This document shows, in pieces, positions 1 to 5,728 of a stretch of 5,728 nt of DNA. The translations under genes and the position numbers were made by a program. Every line of letters starts with the position of its first letter. Positions within the stretch are counted from its first letter, which is position 1. The notes beneath the pieces were generated by a model. That model was given only the letters and a program-made list of their open reading frames with translations, made no database searches and had not been told where the DNA came from. This DNA comes from Planctomycetota bacterium (GTDB lineage Bacteria; Planctomycetota; Phycisphaerae; Sedimentisphaerales; Anaerohalosphaeraceae): assembly GCA_003644175.1 (NCBI GenBank), contig QNBS01000164.1, positions 1 to 5,728 of the forward strand. The letters are read 5' to 3'.

Positions 1-1
1 C

Positions 2-133
2 GGCGAAATCGTCTACCTGATGATCGCCCACAAGTGGATGGCCGCACAGGAAAGCGACCACATAGAAGACTTCGACAACGTCTACGACTTTGAACAAGTA
101 TTCGAAAAACAATACAGATTCGAAATAAAATAG
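2..133 (+). CDS. C-terminal end of an unrecognised protein (partial, 5' end outside window)
   Basis: An open frame enters from the left edge and ends at a TAG at 131-133, giving the last 43 residues of a protein. The tail starts GEIVYLMIAHKWMAAQ and is hydrophilic, rich in acidic and aromatic residues (HIEDFDNVYDFEQVFEKQ), and ends YRFEIK. There is no membrane segment or recognisable motif, and I cannot name the family. The alternation of charged and aromatic residues suits a folded soluble C-terminus. The next gene follows on the same strand after a 70-base gap, so cotranscription is possible but unproven. That this is coding rests on the clean in-frame reading and its plausible composition. 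The fragment is short, so confidence is moderate. Confidence 0.6.
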   Translation, partial: GEIVYLMIAHKWMAAQESDHIEDFDNVYDFEQVFEKQYRFEIK

Positions 134-191
134 CCGGTGTCGGTTCGGATGGACAGCGACATCACTCAATTGGTTTGACTATTTGCAGGTA

Positions 192-198
192 AAGGAGG
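192..198 (+). promoter_or_regulatory. Strong Shine-Dalgarno site (AAGGAGG) fixing the start of the large secreted protein
   Basis: AAGGAGG lies 5 bases before the ATG at 204. An in-frame TTG at 183 lies upstream of this site and would place it inside the coding sequence. The ribosome site and the signal peptide that begins directly at the ATG both favour 204. Confidence 0.85.
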
Positions 199-203
199 GC
201 AAA

Positions 204-3032
204 ATGTTCAATCGCGGCTGGCTTCTTTCTTTTGTTTTGGTGTTCTGTTCGGTGGTGTTGTGTCTTTTTGCGGGCAGTACGCCGGCCGGGGAGAATTCGG
301 GCGGGCAGACTGTTTTTGACCGGGCTTTGGAGAATGGTCGGCTGGCTAATGAGGGGTTTTGGAGGTGTCGGCTTTTTGTCGACGGGTGGCTTGCCCACGC
401 CGATCCGAAGACGGGGCTTATCCCGCGAAATCTCTCCGGCGGCAAGGACATCTGGAACGCCAAAGACAGCGCCGCGGATAATTATCCCTTCATGGTGCTC
501 ACCGCGGCGATTACCGACAGGGGGTTGTTCCAGGGCCGAATGCTCGATATGCTGCGAACCGAAACGAAGCTCACCAGCCGGATCGGGGCAATGCCGGATA
601 CCTACTCATTCTCCAAAGGCGCCTTTGCCGACAAAGACCCGGACCTCGGGCGGATAATCTTCGGATCTTCCGAATACATCAAGGACGGCCTGCTGCCGCT
701 GACCGAGTGGTTAGGCGACAGCCCGTGGAGCACGCGTATGATTGCGATACTCGACGATATGTGGGCCCATGCGCCGGTTGATGCTCCTTACGGCAGGATC
801 GTCTCTCAGAATGTGGAAGTCAACGGCGAGATGCTCCAGACGCTGTCGCGCATCTACTGGATGACCGGCGACAGGAAGTATCTCGACTGGGCGGTGCGGT
901 TGGGCGATTACTATCTCTTAGGCGACCATCACCCCATCCGCGGCGGACGACTGAGGCTGCGCGACCACGGATGTGAAATTGTTTCGGGTCTGTGCGAACT
1001 GTATGCCGCCACCCATTTCGCCATGCCCGAAAAGAAAAAAGCGTATCGAAAACCCATCCATGAAATGCTGGATCGCATCCTGGAGGTGGGTCGCAATGAG
1101 CACGGGCTGTTCTATAACTGGATCGATCCGGTCAGCGGCGCCCACGACAGGAACCCCTGCGACACGTGGGGCTACAATCTTAACGGTTTTTATACGGTGT
1201 ATCTGGTGGACGGTGATGAGGCCTATCGCCGTGCGACGATCAAGGCGCTGGGTTGCCTTTGGGACAACTATCGCAATTATGCGTGGGAGGGCTCCAGCAG
1301 CGACGGGCATGCCGATTCAATAGAGAGCGCCTTGAACCTTTACAATCGCGAACCGGAGCCGGCCGCCGCGAAGTGGATCGACCATGATATGCGGGTGATG
1401 TGGAATATCCAGAAAGACGACGGCGTGATCGAAGGCTGGCACGGCGACGGCAACTTCGCGCGGACGACGATTATGTATTGCCTCTGGAAAACCAAAGGCG
1501 TTACCGTCCGGCCCTGGCGAAAAGACGTCATCTTCGGCGCCGAGATGACCGACGACGGACTGCACCTGGTCATCACCGCCGACAAAGCCTGGCAGGGCAG
1601 CATCGTCTTCGATTCGCCGCGCCATAAGACGATCATGAAGATGCCCATGGACTGGCCGCGGATCAACCAGTTTCCCGAGTGGTTCACTGTTGAAGCGCAG
1701 AATGAATACACGGTTCGGGATTCGGCGGGCAAATCGAAGAAAATTCATTCCGCCCGCCGGATGCAGGAAGGCATCGAGATTCAGTTGCTTGCAGGCGAGC
1801 AGAAGCAACTGACGGTGACCAAGTCGATGTCGCGTCATGTCGCAGCGGAGATTCAGCCTCCGCCGGTTCGTGCGATAACGAAGGGGCCCAGGTTTCACTG
1901 GTTTGGCTACTATGACAAGCTCCAGTTCGATCCGACGGGGCGGTATGTGTTAGGGATGGAGGTGGATTTCGAGGGACGCAGTCCGCGGCCCGACGATGTG
2001 ATTAAAATAGGAATGGTTGACCTGAAAGATAACGATAAGTGGATCGAATTGGGTACGTCGAGCGCCTGGGGCTGGCAGCAGGGGTGCATGCTCCAGTGGC
2101 GGCCCGGCTCAAGAAGCGAAATCCTGTACAACGACCGCCGGGGCGATCATTATGTCTGCCGGATACTCGATGTGTTTACGCGCAAGTTACAGACTGTCGA
2201 CTATCCGATTTATTCGGTCAGCCCAAACGGCAAAGTGGCGGTGTCGGCGGATTTTCGACGGATACAGGATATGCGGCCCGGATATGGTTACACCGGATTG
2301 GCCGATCCGCACAAGGATGAGCCGGCGCCGAAAGATTCGGGCATCTTTCTTATCGACCTGGACACGGGCAGGTCAAATTTGATTATCTCTCTGGCTCAGA
2401 TTGCCAAAGTTCCTTACGAGCAGAATCCGCAGGATGCTCTCAACGGCAAGCACTATTTCAATCATCTGCTGTTTGCCCCGGACGGCAAACGGTTTATCTT
2501 CTTGAATCGCTGGCGTGTAAAGACGGCCGGCGGTTACTCGGGCTTCCGGACACGGATGTTTACCGCGGCGGTCGACGGCGGCGATATCCGCCTTATTGAC
2601 GGCTATGGCAAGACGTCGCATTTCATCTGGCGCGATCCGGAGAACATCCTGGCATGGTCGTGGCACCCGTCCCACAAAAATGCATTCTATCTCTACGGAG
2701 ACGGCACGGGCAAAGTCGATGTCGTGGGCAAGGGCGTCATGACGCGCAACGGCCACTGCACATATCTGCCGGGCAACGAGTGGATTCTAAACGACACCTA
2801 TCCGAGCGGCGCCAATCGCGAGCAGAATATCTACCTCTATCATGTCGCCCAAAACAGAAAGGTCGCCTTGGGCGGTTTCGGCTCCCCGAAAGCATACAAG
2901 GGCGAATGGCGATGCGACACTCATCCGCGTTTTGGCCCGGGCGGGAAAACGGTCTGTTTCGACTCACCGCACGGCGGCAGCGGCAGGCAGATGCATTTGA
3001 TAGATATCAGCAAAATCGTCGCAACGAAATAA
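204..3032 (+). CDS. Secreted (alpha/alpha)-toroid plus seven-bladed beta-propeller protein, oligogalacturonate-lyase-like C-terminus
   Basis: This is a complete 942-residue protein. Residues 1-30 form a Sec signal peptide: basic start MFNRGW, then a long hydrophobic run, with cleavage probably near STPAG. No lipobox fits, so it is probably periplasmic or exported. Residues about 38-428 are helical and rich in Trp and Tyr (YWMTGDRKYLDWAVRLGDYY, DTWGYNLNGFYTVYLVDG), like the (alpha/alpha)6 toroids of glycosidases and polysaccharide lyases. Residues about 436-539 look like a small beta-sandwich. Residues about 555-937 form a propeller with seven blade signatures: FDPTG 575, WRPGS 632, SVSPNG 671, FAPDG 757, WRDPEN 809, YLPGNE 854 and FGPGG 910. 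It carries conserved-looking histidines (HYFNH 750-754, HPSH 821-824, NGHC 851, DTHP 907), as in manganese-dependent oligogalacturonate lyases and TolB-like propellers. A role in breakdown of acidic or other polysaccharides is inferred. The substrate and reaction are not determined, and the propeller could be a binding module. Confidence 0.85.
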   Translation: MFNRGWLLSFVLVFCSVVLCLFAGSTPAGENSGGQTVFDRALENGRLANEGFWRCRLFVDGWLAHADPKTGLIPRNLSGGKDIWNAKDSAADNYPFMVLTAAITDRGLFQGRMLDMLRTETKLTSRIGAMPDTYSFSKGAFADKDPDLGRIIFGSSEYIKDGLLPLTEWLGDSPWSTRMIAILDDMWAHAPVDAPYGRIVSQNVEVNGEMLQTLSRIYWMTGDRKYLDWAVRLGDYYLLGDHHPIRGGRLRLRDHGCEIVSGLCELYAATHFAMPEKKKAYRKPIHEMLDRILEVGRNEHGLFYNWIDPVSGAHDRNPCDTWGYNLNGFYTVYLVDGDEAYRRATIKALGCLWDNYRNYAWEGSSSDGHADSIESALNLYNREPEPAAAKWIDHDMRVMWNIQKDDGVIEGWHGDGNFARTTIMYCLWKTKGVTVRPWRKDVIFGAEMTDDGLHLVITADKAWQGSIVFDSPRHKTIMKMPMDWPRINQFPEWFTVEAQNEYTVRDSAGKSKKIHSARRMQEGIEIQLLAGEQKQLTVTKSMSRHVAAEIQPPPVRAITKGPRFHWFGYYDKLQFDPTGRYVLGMEVDFEGRSPRPDDVIKIGMVDLKDNDKWIELGTSSAWGWQQGCMLQWRPGSRSEILYNDRRGDHYVCRILDVFTRKLQTVDYPIYSVSPNGKVAVSADFRRIQDMRPGYGYTGLADPHKDEPAPKDSGIFLIDLDTGRSNLIISLAQIAKVPYEQNPQDALNGKHYFNHLLFAPDGKRFIFLNRWRVKTAGGYSGFRTRMFTAAVDGGDIRLIDGYGKTSHFIWRDPENILAWSWHPSHKNAFYLYGDGTGKVDVVGKGVMTRNGHCTYLPGNEWILNDTYPSGANREQNIYLYHVAQNRKVALGGFGSPKAYKGEWRCDTHPRFGPGGKTVCFDSPHGGSGRQMHLIDISKIVATK

Positions 3033-3050
3033 AAACTCTTTGACGAGAGC
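3031..3050 (-). terminator. Possible weak intrinsic terminator for the nucleotidyltransferase gene
   Basis: Read on the - strand, CTCT (3049-3046) and AGAG (3039-3036) can pair around a six-base loop, with a G-U pair at the base. A run of T (TTTTTATTT) follows. The stem is short and would be weak, and it overlaps the stop codon of the convergent secreted-protein gene. The position 60-75 bases past the nucleotidyltransferase stop is suitable. Confidence 0.3.
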
Positions 3051-3080
3051 GCAAGGCAATCGGAACAAGTACGTGTTACG

Positions 3081-3100
3081 GCAGATACCGTTGTATCGGC
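3081..3100. other. Short hairpin between convergent genes
   Basis: GATAC (3084-3088) pairs with GTATC (3093-3097) around the loop CGTT. Beyond one A/G mismatch, GC (3081-3082) pairs with GC (3099-3100). There is no T-run on either side, so it is not a classical intrinsic terminator. It lies between two convergent genes, where a bidirectional transcription stop would be useful. It may be chance. Confidence 0.25.
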
Positions 3101-3110
3101 ATGGGTCAGA

Positions 3111-3437
3111 TCAGGCCGCCGAGATAGCCTGTCCCTGAATTCGTGCTATTTCTATGATTGCGCTTGACGTGTCGTCTTGCCATTGCCGTTGTCCACAAGG
3201 TATGGGTTCGATTCTGCTGTCGGTCCCGGCGGCAATGCGCCATAGACGGTTTACCTGTTCTCTCGATACCATTCCGTCAAATTCCGGAGCAACAACGATC
3301 AAGTCGATATCGCTCCATTGATCGGCGGTGCCGGATGCGCATGAGCCAAAAACGACTCCGATTCTTACATCGATTCCGGCATCGGAAAGCGCCTTAAGGT
3401 ATTTTTTCACACTGTCTACAATTGATTGTTCAACCAT
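3111..3437 (-). CDS. Stand-alone MNT-type nucleotidyltransferase domain protein
   Basis: This small soluble protein of 108 residues belongs to the polymerase-beta-like minimal nucleotidyltransferases. The fold signature is visible: FGS at 30-32, then SDIDLIVV with Asp43 and Asp45 as the metal-binding pair. A Glu at 77 in RIEPIPC could be the third carboxylate. The C-terminal SSAIIEIAR stretch is typical of this subfamily as I remember it. Family members often act as the antitoxin in HEPN/MNT pairs, AMP-modifying the HEPN toxin. No HEPN gene is present on either side here, so the partner and role are unknown. I chose ATG 3437 because the protein then has the usual length. The upstream in-frame ATG at 3482 overlaps the predicted -10 box, and the one at 3509 overlaps the -35 box and the neighbouring relic. 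The ribosome site is weak (GGAA, 9 bases before the ATG). Its 5' portion is markedly AT-richer than its neighbours. Confidence 0.85.
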   Translation of the reverse strand: MVEQSIVDSVKKYLKALSDAGIDVRIGVVFGSCASGTADQWSDIDLIVVAPEFDGMVSREQVNRLWRIAAGTDSRIEPIPCGQRQWQDDTSSAIIEIARIQGQAISAA

Positions 3438-3451
3438 TCCAGCACATTCCA

Positions 3452-3468
3452 AATAAGTATTCAATAAG
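3452..3468. repeat. Short direct repeat AATAAG spaced by one helical turn
   Basis: AATAAG occurs at 3452-3457 and 3463-3468, eleven bases apart start to start. The pair lies between the predicted -10 box and the start codon of the nucleotidyltransferase gene. One-turn spacing could present both copies on the same DNA face for a regulator. The stretch is AT-rich, so chance is a real alternative. Confidence 0.25.
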
Positions 3469-3480
3469 CCTGTTTTCGGC

Positions 3481-3509
3481 ATTCTACCGCAGAACAGATG
3501 ACTTTTCAA
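3481..3509 (-). promoter_or_regulatory. Predicted sigma-70-type promoter of the nucleotidyltransferase gene
   Basis: On the - strand, TTGAAA (3509-3504) and TAGAAT (3486-3481) are separated by exactly 17 bases. Ten of twelve positions match the TTGACA/TATAAT consensus. Transcription would start near 3474, leaving a leader of about 37 bases before the ATG at 3437. The placement supports that start over the longer open frame. This is a prediction from consensus only. Confidence 0.5.
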
Positions 3510-3628
3510 CCCCGCAGAGCAGCAGTGTTGAATTCATTGACCCGGCCAATCGTGATTATCGATTGAAATCCGGCTCCCCGGCCCTTAGAATGGGTTTTAA
3601 GCCGATTGATATGGCCGTGGTGGGGCTT
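3500..3628 (+). pseudogene. Relic of the C-terminus of a right-handed beta-helix protein
   Basis: Translated in the same frame as recQ, this stretch reads FSTPQSSSVEFIDPANRDY, then RLKSGSPALRMGFKPIDM and AVVGL. The pattern F(I/V)DP..-DYRL..GSPAL..GFKPID is, from memory, the characteristic end of planctomycete parallel beta-helix (pectate-lyase-like) extracellular proteins. No helix coils precede it. Immediately upstream the reading becomes unrelated sequence antisense to the nucleotidyltransferase leader. No stop codon separates it from recQ. I read it as the surviving tail of a beta-helix gene whose body was lost, probably when the nucleotidyltransferase segment arrived. The left boundary is uncertain by some tens of bases. 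The alternative is a short start-less peptide that resembles the family by chance, which the match length makes unlikely. Confidence 0.6.
3563..3591 (+). promoter_or_regulatory. Predicted sigma-70-type promoter of recQ, inside the beta-helix relic
   Basis: TTGAAA (3563-3568) and TAGAAT (3586-3591) are separated by 17 bases, the same hexamers and spacing as the divergent promoter on the other strand. Transcription would start near 3598, about 70 bases before the GTG at 3668. The boxes fall in the former codons for LKSGSPALRM, so the match may be incidental. Confidence 0.45.
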
Positions 3629-3652
3629 GAGGCAGGTTTTGGCGCAAGATTT

Positions 3653-3658
3653 GAGAGG
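3653..3658 (+). promoter_or_regulatory. Shine-Dalgarno site (GAGAGG) favouring the GTG start of recQ
   Basis: GAGAGG lies 9 bases before the GTG at 3668. The upstream in-frame ATG codons at 3590 and 3611 have no purine-rich site before them, and homology to RecQ begins just after 3668. Confidence 0.6.
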
Positions 3659-3667
3659 CTGACGGTT

Positions 3668-5464
3668 GTGATTGAGAATCTAAAGAGAGTGTTGAAGAAG
3701 TACTGGGGCTATGACGACTTTTTGCCGTTGCAGCAGGAAGCGATGATCAGTGCCGCCGACCGCCGCGATTCGGTAGTCGTTTTGCCGACCGGCGGGGGCA
3801 AGTCGCTGTGCTATCAGGCGCCGGCGATGACGATGGACGGGTTGGCGGTTGTCGTCTCGCCGCTGATCAGCCTGATGAAGGACCAGGTCGACGCGCTGAC
3901 CGAATGCGGTATCGCCGCCGCCCGGCTGGACAGTTCCCTTTCGCAGGACCATCGCGACGGAGTTTTTCAGCGGATCGGCGCCGGCGAAGTCAAGATCCTT
4001 TACCTTTCGCCCGAGCGGATCATGGCCGGCGGATTCATAGACTATCTCAAGCGCATCGGCGTCTCCATGATCGCGATAGACGAAGCCCATTGCGTCAGCA
4101 TGTGGGGACATGATTTTCGCCCCGAGTACAGACAGTTGGGTCGCCTCAAGGAATCGCTCGGAGGCCTCGGCGTACATGCCTACACCGCGACGGCGACCGA
4201 TCAGGTTCGCGGCGATATCTCCGTGCAGCTCAAACTCAAAGACCCCAGGGTTCTCGTCGGCTCATTCGACAGGCCGAACCTGATTTACCGCATTCAGCGG
4301 CGAAGCGACAAAGTCAGGCAGGTATGCAAGGTTCTTGACCGCCACAAGAACGAATCGGGAATCATCTACTGCATAACCCGAAAGAATGTCGACGAACTGG
4401 CCGCAACGCTCGCCGCCAAAGGCTATAGCGCTGTGCCGTATCATGCAGGCATGGACGCCGAGGATCGCCGAAAAAACCAGGACCTTTTCATCACCGAAAA
4501 GGTCGATACGATCGTCGCGACAATCGCCTTCGGAATGGGCATCGACAAGTCCAACATCCGCTATGTGATTCATACGGGCATGCCGAAATCGCTGGAAAAT
4601 TATCAGCAGGAAAGCGGCCGGGCCGGTCGCGACGGACTGGAAGCCGAGTGCTGCATGTTCTATTCCGCAGAGGATTACAGGATATGGAAGATTATTCTGG
4701 GCGACGCCGAAGACGATGCGGGCAAAATCGCCATGTCGAAGCTCACAGGTATGTCCAACTTTTGCAGCAGTGCGGGATGCAGGCATCAGGCGATACTGAA
4801 TTATTTCGGCCAGAGCCTCGACAAGGACAACTGCGGCGCCTGCGATATGTGTCTCGGCGAGATTGACGGCCTTGATAAGCCGCTGGAAACAGCACAAAAG
4901 ATTCTGTCCTGCGTCATCCGCCTCGAAGAGCGATTCGGCGGCCACTACACCACACTTGTACTGACCGGTTCGAAAGAAAAACGCATATCGGAGTTGGGCC
5001 ACGACAGCCTGAGCACTTATGGAATCCTTTCCGAGCACAAGATGCGCACCGTTCGCGACTGGGTCGAACAACTCATCGGGCAGGGATACATCGAAAAGAC
5101 AGGCGAATTCAACGTCCTGCACGTTACGCCAAAAGGCTGGGAGGTCCTGAGAGGAAACACAGTCCCTCGCCTGCTCAAGCCCGCCGCCAGGGCCAAAAAA
5201 GTCTCCAGAGTCGTCAAGGACTCCTGGGCCGGCGTCGATGAGGGGCTTTTTGAGGTCCTCCGCCAACTGCGCAAGAAGATAGCCGGCAAAAAGGGCCTCC
5301 CCGCATTCGTCGTCTTCGGCGATGCGGCCCTTCGCGATATGGCCAGACGAAAACCAACCACGCACACGCAGTTCCTCGAAGTCAAAGGTGTGGGCGAGGC
5401 AAAGGACGAACAATACGGGGATGTGTTCATCAAGGCGATCACGGAATACAGTGGAAACCATTAA
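3668..5464 (+). CDS. recQ: ATP-dependent DNA helicase RecQ
   Basis: This is a complete 598-residue cytoplasmic 3'-5' superfamily 2 helicase that unwinds recombination and stalled-fork intermediates. The usual RecQ length is about 600. Visible elements in order: Q-motif region YWGYDDFLPLQ (12-22); Walker A PTGGGKS (40-46); motif Ia VVVSPLISLMKDQ (61-73); DEAH (138-141) with the aromatic-rich loop CVSMWGHDFRPEY; TATAT motif III near 173; motif IV SGIIYC (230-235); motifs V-VI from VATIAFGMGID to QQESGRAGRDG (313-323). Four zinc cysteines follow (371, 389, 392, 395), then the winged-helix RQC region (about 405-498) and a C-terminal HRDC domain (about 524-594). In the aromatic loop, Met145 stands where Escherichia coli has Gln. 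The open frame continues 82 codons upstream, but those read as the beta-helix relic and antisense sequence, so GTG 3668 is preferred. The gene is divergent from the nucleotidyltransferase. The next gene starts 39 bases downstream and may be cotranscribed. Confidence 0.96.
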   Translation: MIENLKRVLKKYWGYDDFLPLQQEAMISAADRRDSVVVLPTGGGKSLCYQAPAMTMDGLAVVVSPLISLMKDQVDALTECGIAAARLDSSLSQDHRDGVFQRIGAGEVKILYLSPERIMAGGFIDYLKRIGVSMIAIDEAHCVSMWGHDFRPEYRQLGRLKESLGGLGVHAYTATATDQVRGDISVQLKLKDPRVLVGSFDRPNLIYRIQRRSDKVRQVCKVLDRHKNESGIIYCITRKNVDELAATLAAKGYSAVPYHAGMDAEDRRKNQDLFITEKVDTIVATIAFGMGIDKSNIRYVIHTGMPKSLENYQQESGRAGRDGLEAECCMFYSAEDYRIWKIILGDAEDDAGKIAMSKLTGMSNFCSSAGCRHQAILNYFGQSLDKDNCGACDMCLGEIDGLDKPLETAQKILSCVIRLEERFGGHYTTLVLTGSKEKRISELGHDSLSTYGILSEHKMRTVRDWVEQLIGQGYIEKTGEFNVLHVTPKGWEVLRGNTVPRLLKPAARAKKVSRVVKDSWAGVDEGLFEVLRQLRKKIAGKKGLPAFVVFGDAALRDMARRKPTTHTQFLEVKGVGEAKDEQYGDVFIKAITEYSGNH

Positions 5465-5492
5465 CCCAGGACAGAAATCTGATCTTATCCGC

Positions 5493-5498
5493 GGAGGG
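5493..5498 (+). promoter_or_regulatory. Shine-Dalgarno site (GGAGGG) of the downstream secreted-protein gene
   Basis: GGAGGG lies 5 bases before the ATG at 5504 and fixes that start. No promoter or terminator is evident in the 39 bases after recQ, so read-through from recQ is plausible. Confidence 0.8.
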
Positions 5499-5503
5499 TA
5501 TCA

Positions 5504-5728
5504 ATGAAGCATTTGCATTCTATCTGTGTCATGGCGTGTTTGGCGACTCTTATCATAACGGGTTTGCCTCTTTCGGCGGCCAGCGAGGTCGTTGTCGAAT
5601 GGGATTTTACCAAAGGGACTCACGGCTGGACCCCCAACCCGCGTGTGGAGCCTTTGAAATCAACCGCCGAAGGACTCGTCGTAAAGGCCACAGGGCTCGA
5701 CCCGTGGATTGAAGGCCCGGCGGTGGAC
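5504..5728 (+). CDS. N-terminus of a secreted protein of unknown function (partial, 3' end outside window)
   Basis: Seventy-five codons are present before the window ends. The product begins with a clear Sec signal peptide: MKHLH, then a hydrophobic core CVMACLATLIITGLPL, with cleavage near SAAS. The mature start reads EVVVEWDFTKGTHGWTPNPR, followed by VEPLKSTAEGLVVKATGLDP and WIEGPAVD. The 'WDFTKGT-GW-P' opening followed by 'GLVV-ATG-DPWI-GPAVD' resembles the N-terminal carbohydrate-binding or LamG-like beta-sandwich found at the front of planctomycete and lentisphaeral secreted glycoside hydrolases. The resemblance is from memory. The catalytic part, if there is one, lies beyond the window, so no enzymatic function is assigned. 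Together with the large propeller protein it suggests extracellular glycan processing in this neighbourhood. Confidence 0.85.
   Translation, partial: MKHLHSICVMACLATLIITGLPLSAASEVVVEWDFTKGTHGWTPNPRVEPLKSTAEGLVVKATGLDPWIEGPAVD

Noticed and set aside
90..131. TTGAAC (90-95) or TTCGAA (101-106) with TACAGA (113-118) or TAAAAT (126-131) as a promoter for the 204 gene
   Set aside because: At about 17-base spacing TTGAAC pairs only with TACAGA, and neither is a good match. The better -10 match, TAAAAT, is preceded 19 bases upstream only by the poor TTCGAA.
183..203. TTG at 183 as start of the large secreted protein
   Set aside because: It would place the AAGGAGG ribosome site inside the coding sequence and put charged residues ahead of a normal signal peptide.
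175..203. TTGACT at 175-180 as a -35 box for the large secreted-protein gene
   Set aside because: A -10 box at normal spacing would fall on the ribosome-binding site (198-203), where the sequence does not match.
1317..1898. 193-codon - strand open frame inside the large secreted-protein gene
   Set aside because: It is a shadow of the real gene, with no recognisable motif and composition rich in Arg, His and Pro.
3033..3110. Possible HEPN or other small gene downstream of the nucleotidyltransferase
   Set aside because: Only 78 bases separate the convergent stop codons, and there is no room or frame for a partner gene.
3422..3667. RecQ beginning at TTG 3422 or at ATG 3590/3611
   Set aside because: The upstream residues are antisense to the nucleotidyltransferase and then beta-helix-like, not RecQ-like. 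Only GTG 3668 has a ribosome site and matches the family N-terminus.
4262..5461. 399-codon open frame on the - strand opposite recQ
   Set aside because: It lies wholly antisense to an unmistakable RecQ and shows no domain. Long antisense frames arise from codon bias in GC-rich genes.

Overview
The window reads as chromosomal DNA of a bacterium with moderately high GC. The best guess is a planctomycete of the Phycisphaerae/Sedimentisphaerales kind, or a related PVC lineage. This rests on remembered resemblance: large secreted (alpha/alpha)-toroid and beta-propeller proteins, a beta-helix protein tail of the 'DYRL..GSPAL..GFKPID' type, and a RecQ with wording typical of that group. It is an inference, since no marker gene for taxonomy is present.

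Layout, left to right. Positions 2-133 hold the 3' end of an unrecognised + strand gene. Positions 204-3032 encode a 942-residue secreted protein. It joins an all-alpha toroid domain, a short beta-sandwich-like segment and a seven-bladed propeller resembling the oligogalacturonate-lyase/TolB group. A convergent small gene at 3111-3437 on the - strand encodes a stand-alone MNT-type nucleotidyltransferase with no HEPN partner. Positions 3438-3667 form a divergent regulatory region that contains an in-frame relic of the C-terminus of a beta-helix protein. Positions 3668-5464 (GTG start) encode a complete RecQ helicase with helicase core, zinc site, winged helix and HRDC domain. Positions 5504-5728 hold the 5' end of another secreted protein, cut by the window edge.

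The two secreted proteins fit a polysaccharide or glycan degradation neighbourhood. RecQ and the nucleotidyltransferase have no evident functional link to it. They appear to sit in a spot where a beta-helix gene once ended. Their divergent promoters can be read as the same hexamer pair (TTGAAA, 17 bases, TAGAAT) on opposite strands, and the RecQ copy lies inside the relic coding sequence.

I see no RNA gene, CRISPR array, insertion sequence or phage gene. I do not see a wholly new multi-gene system. The points most worth following are the fusion architecture of the large secreted protein and the beta-helix relic that now carries promoter and leader sequence for recQ.
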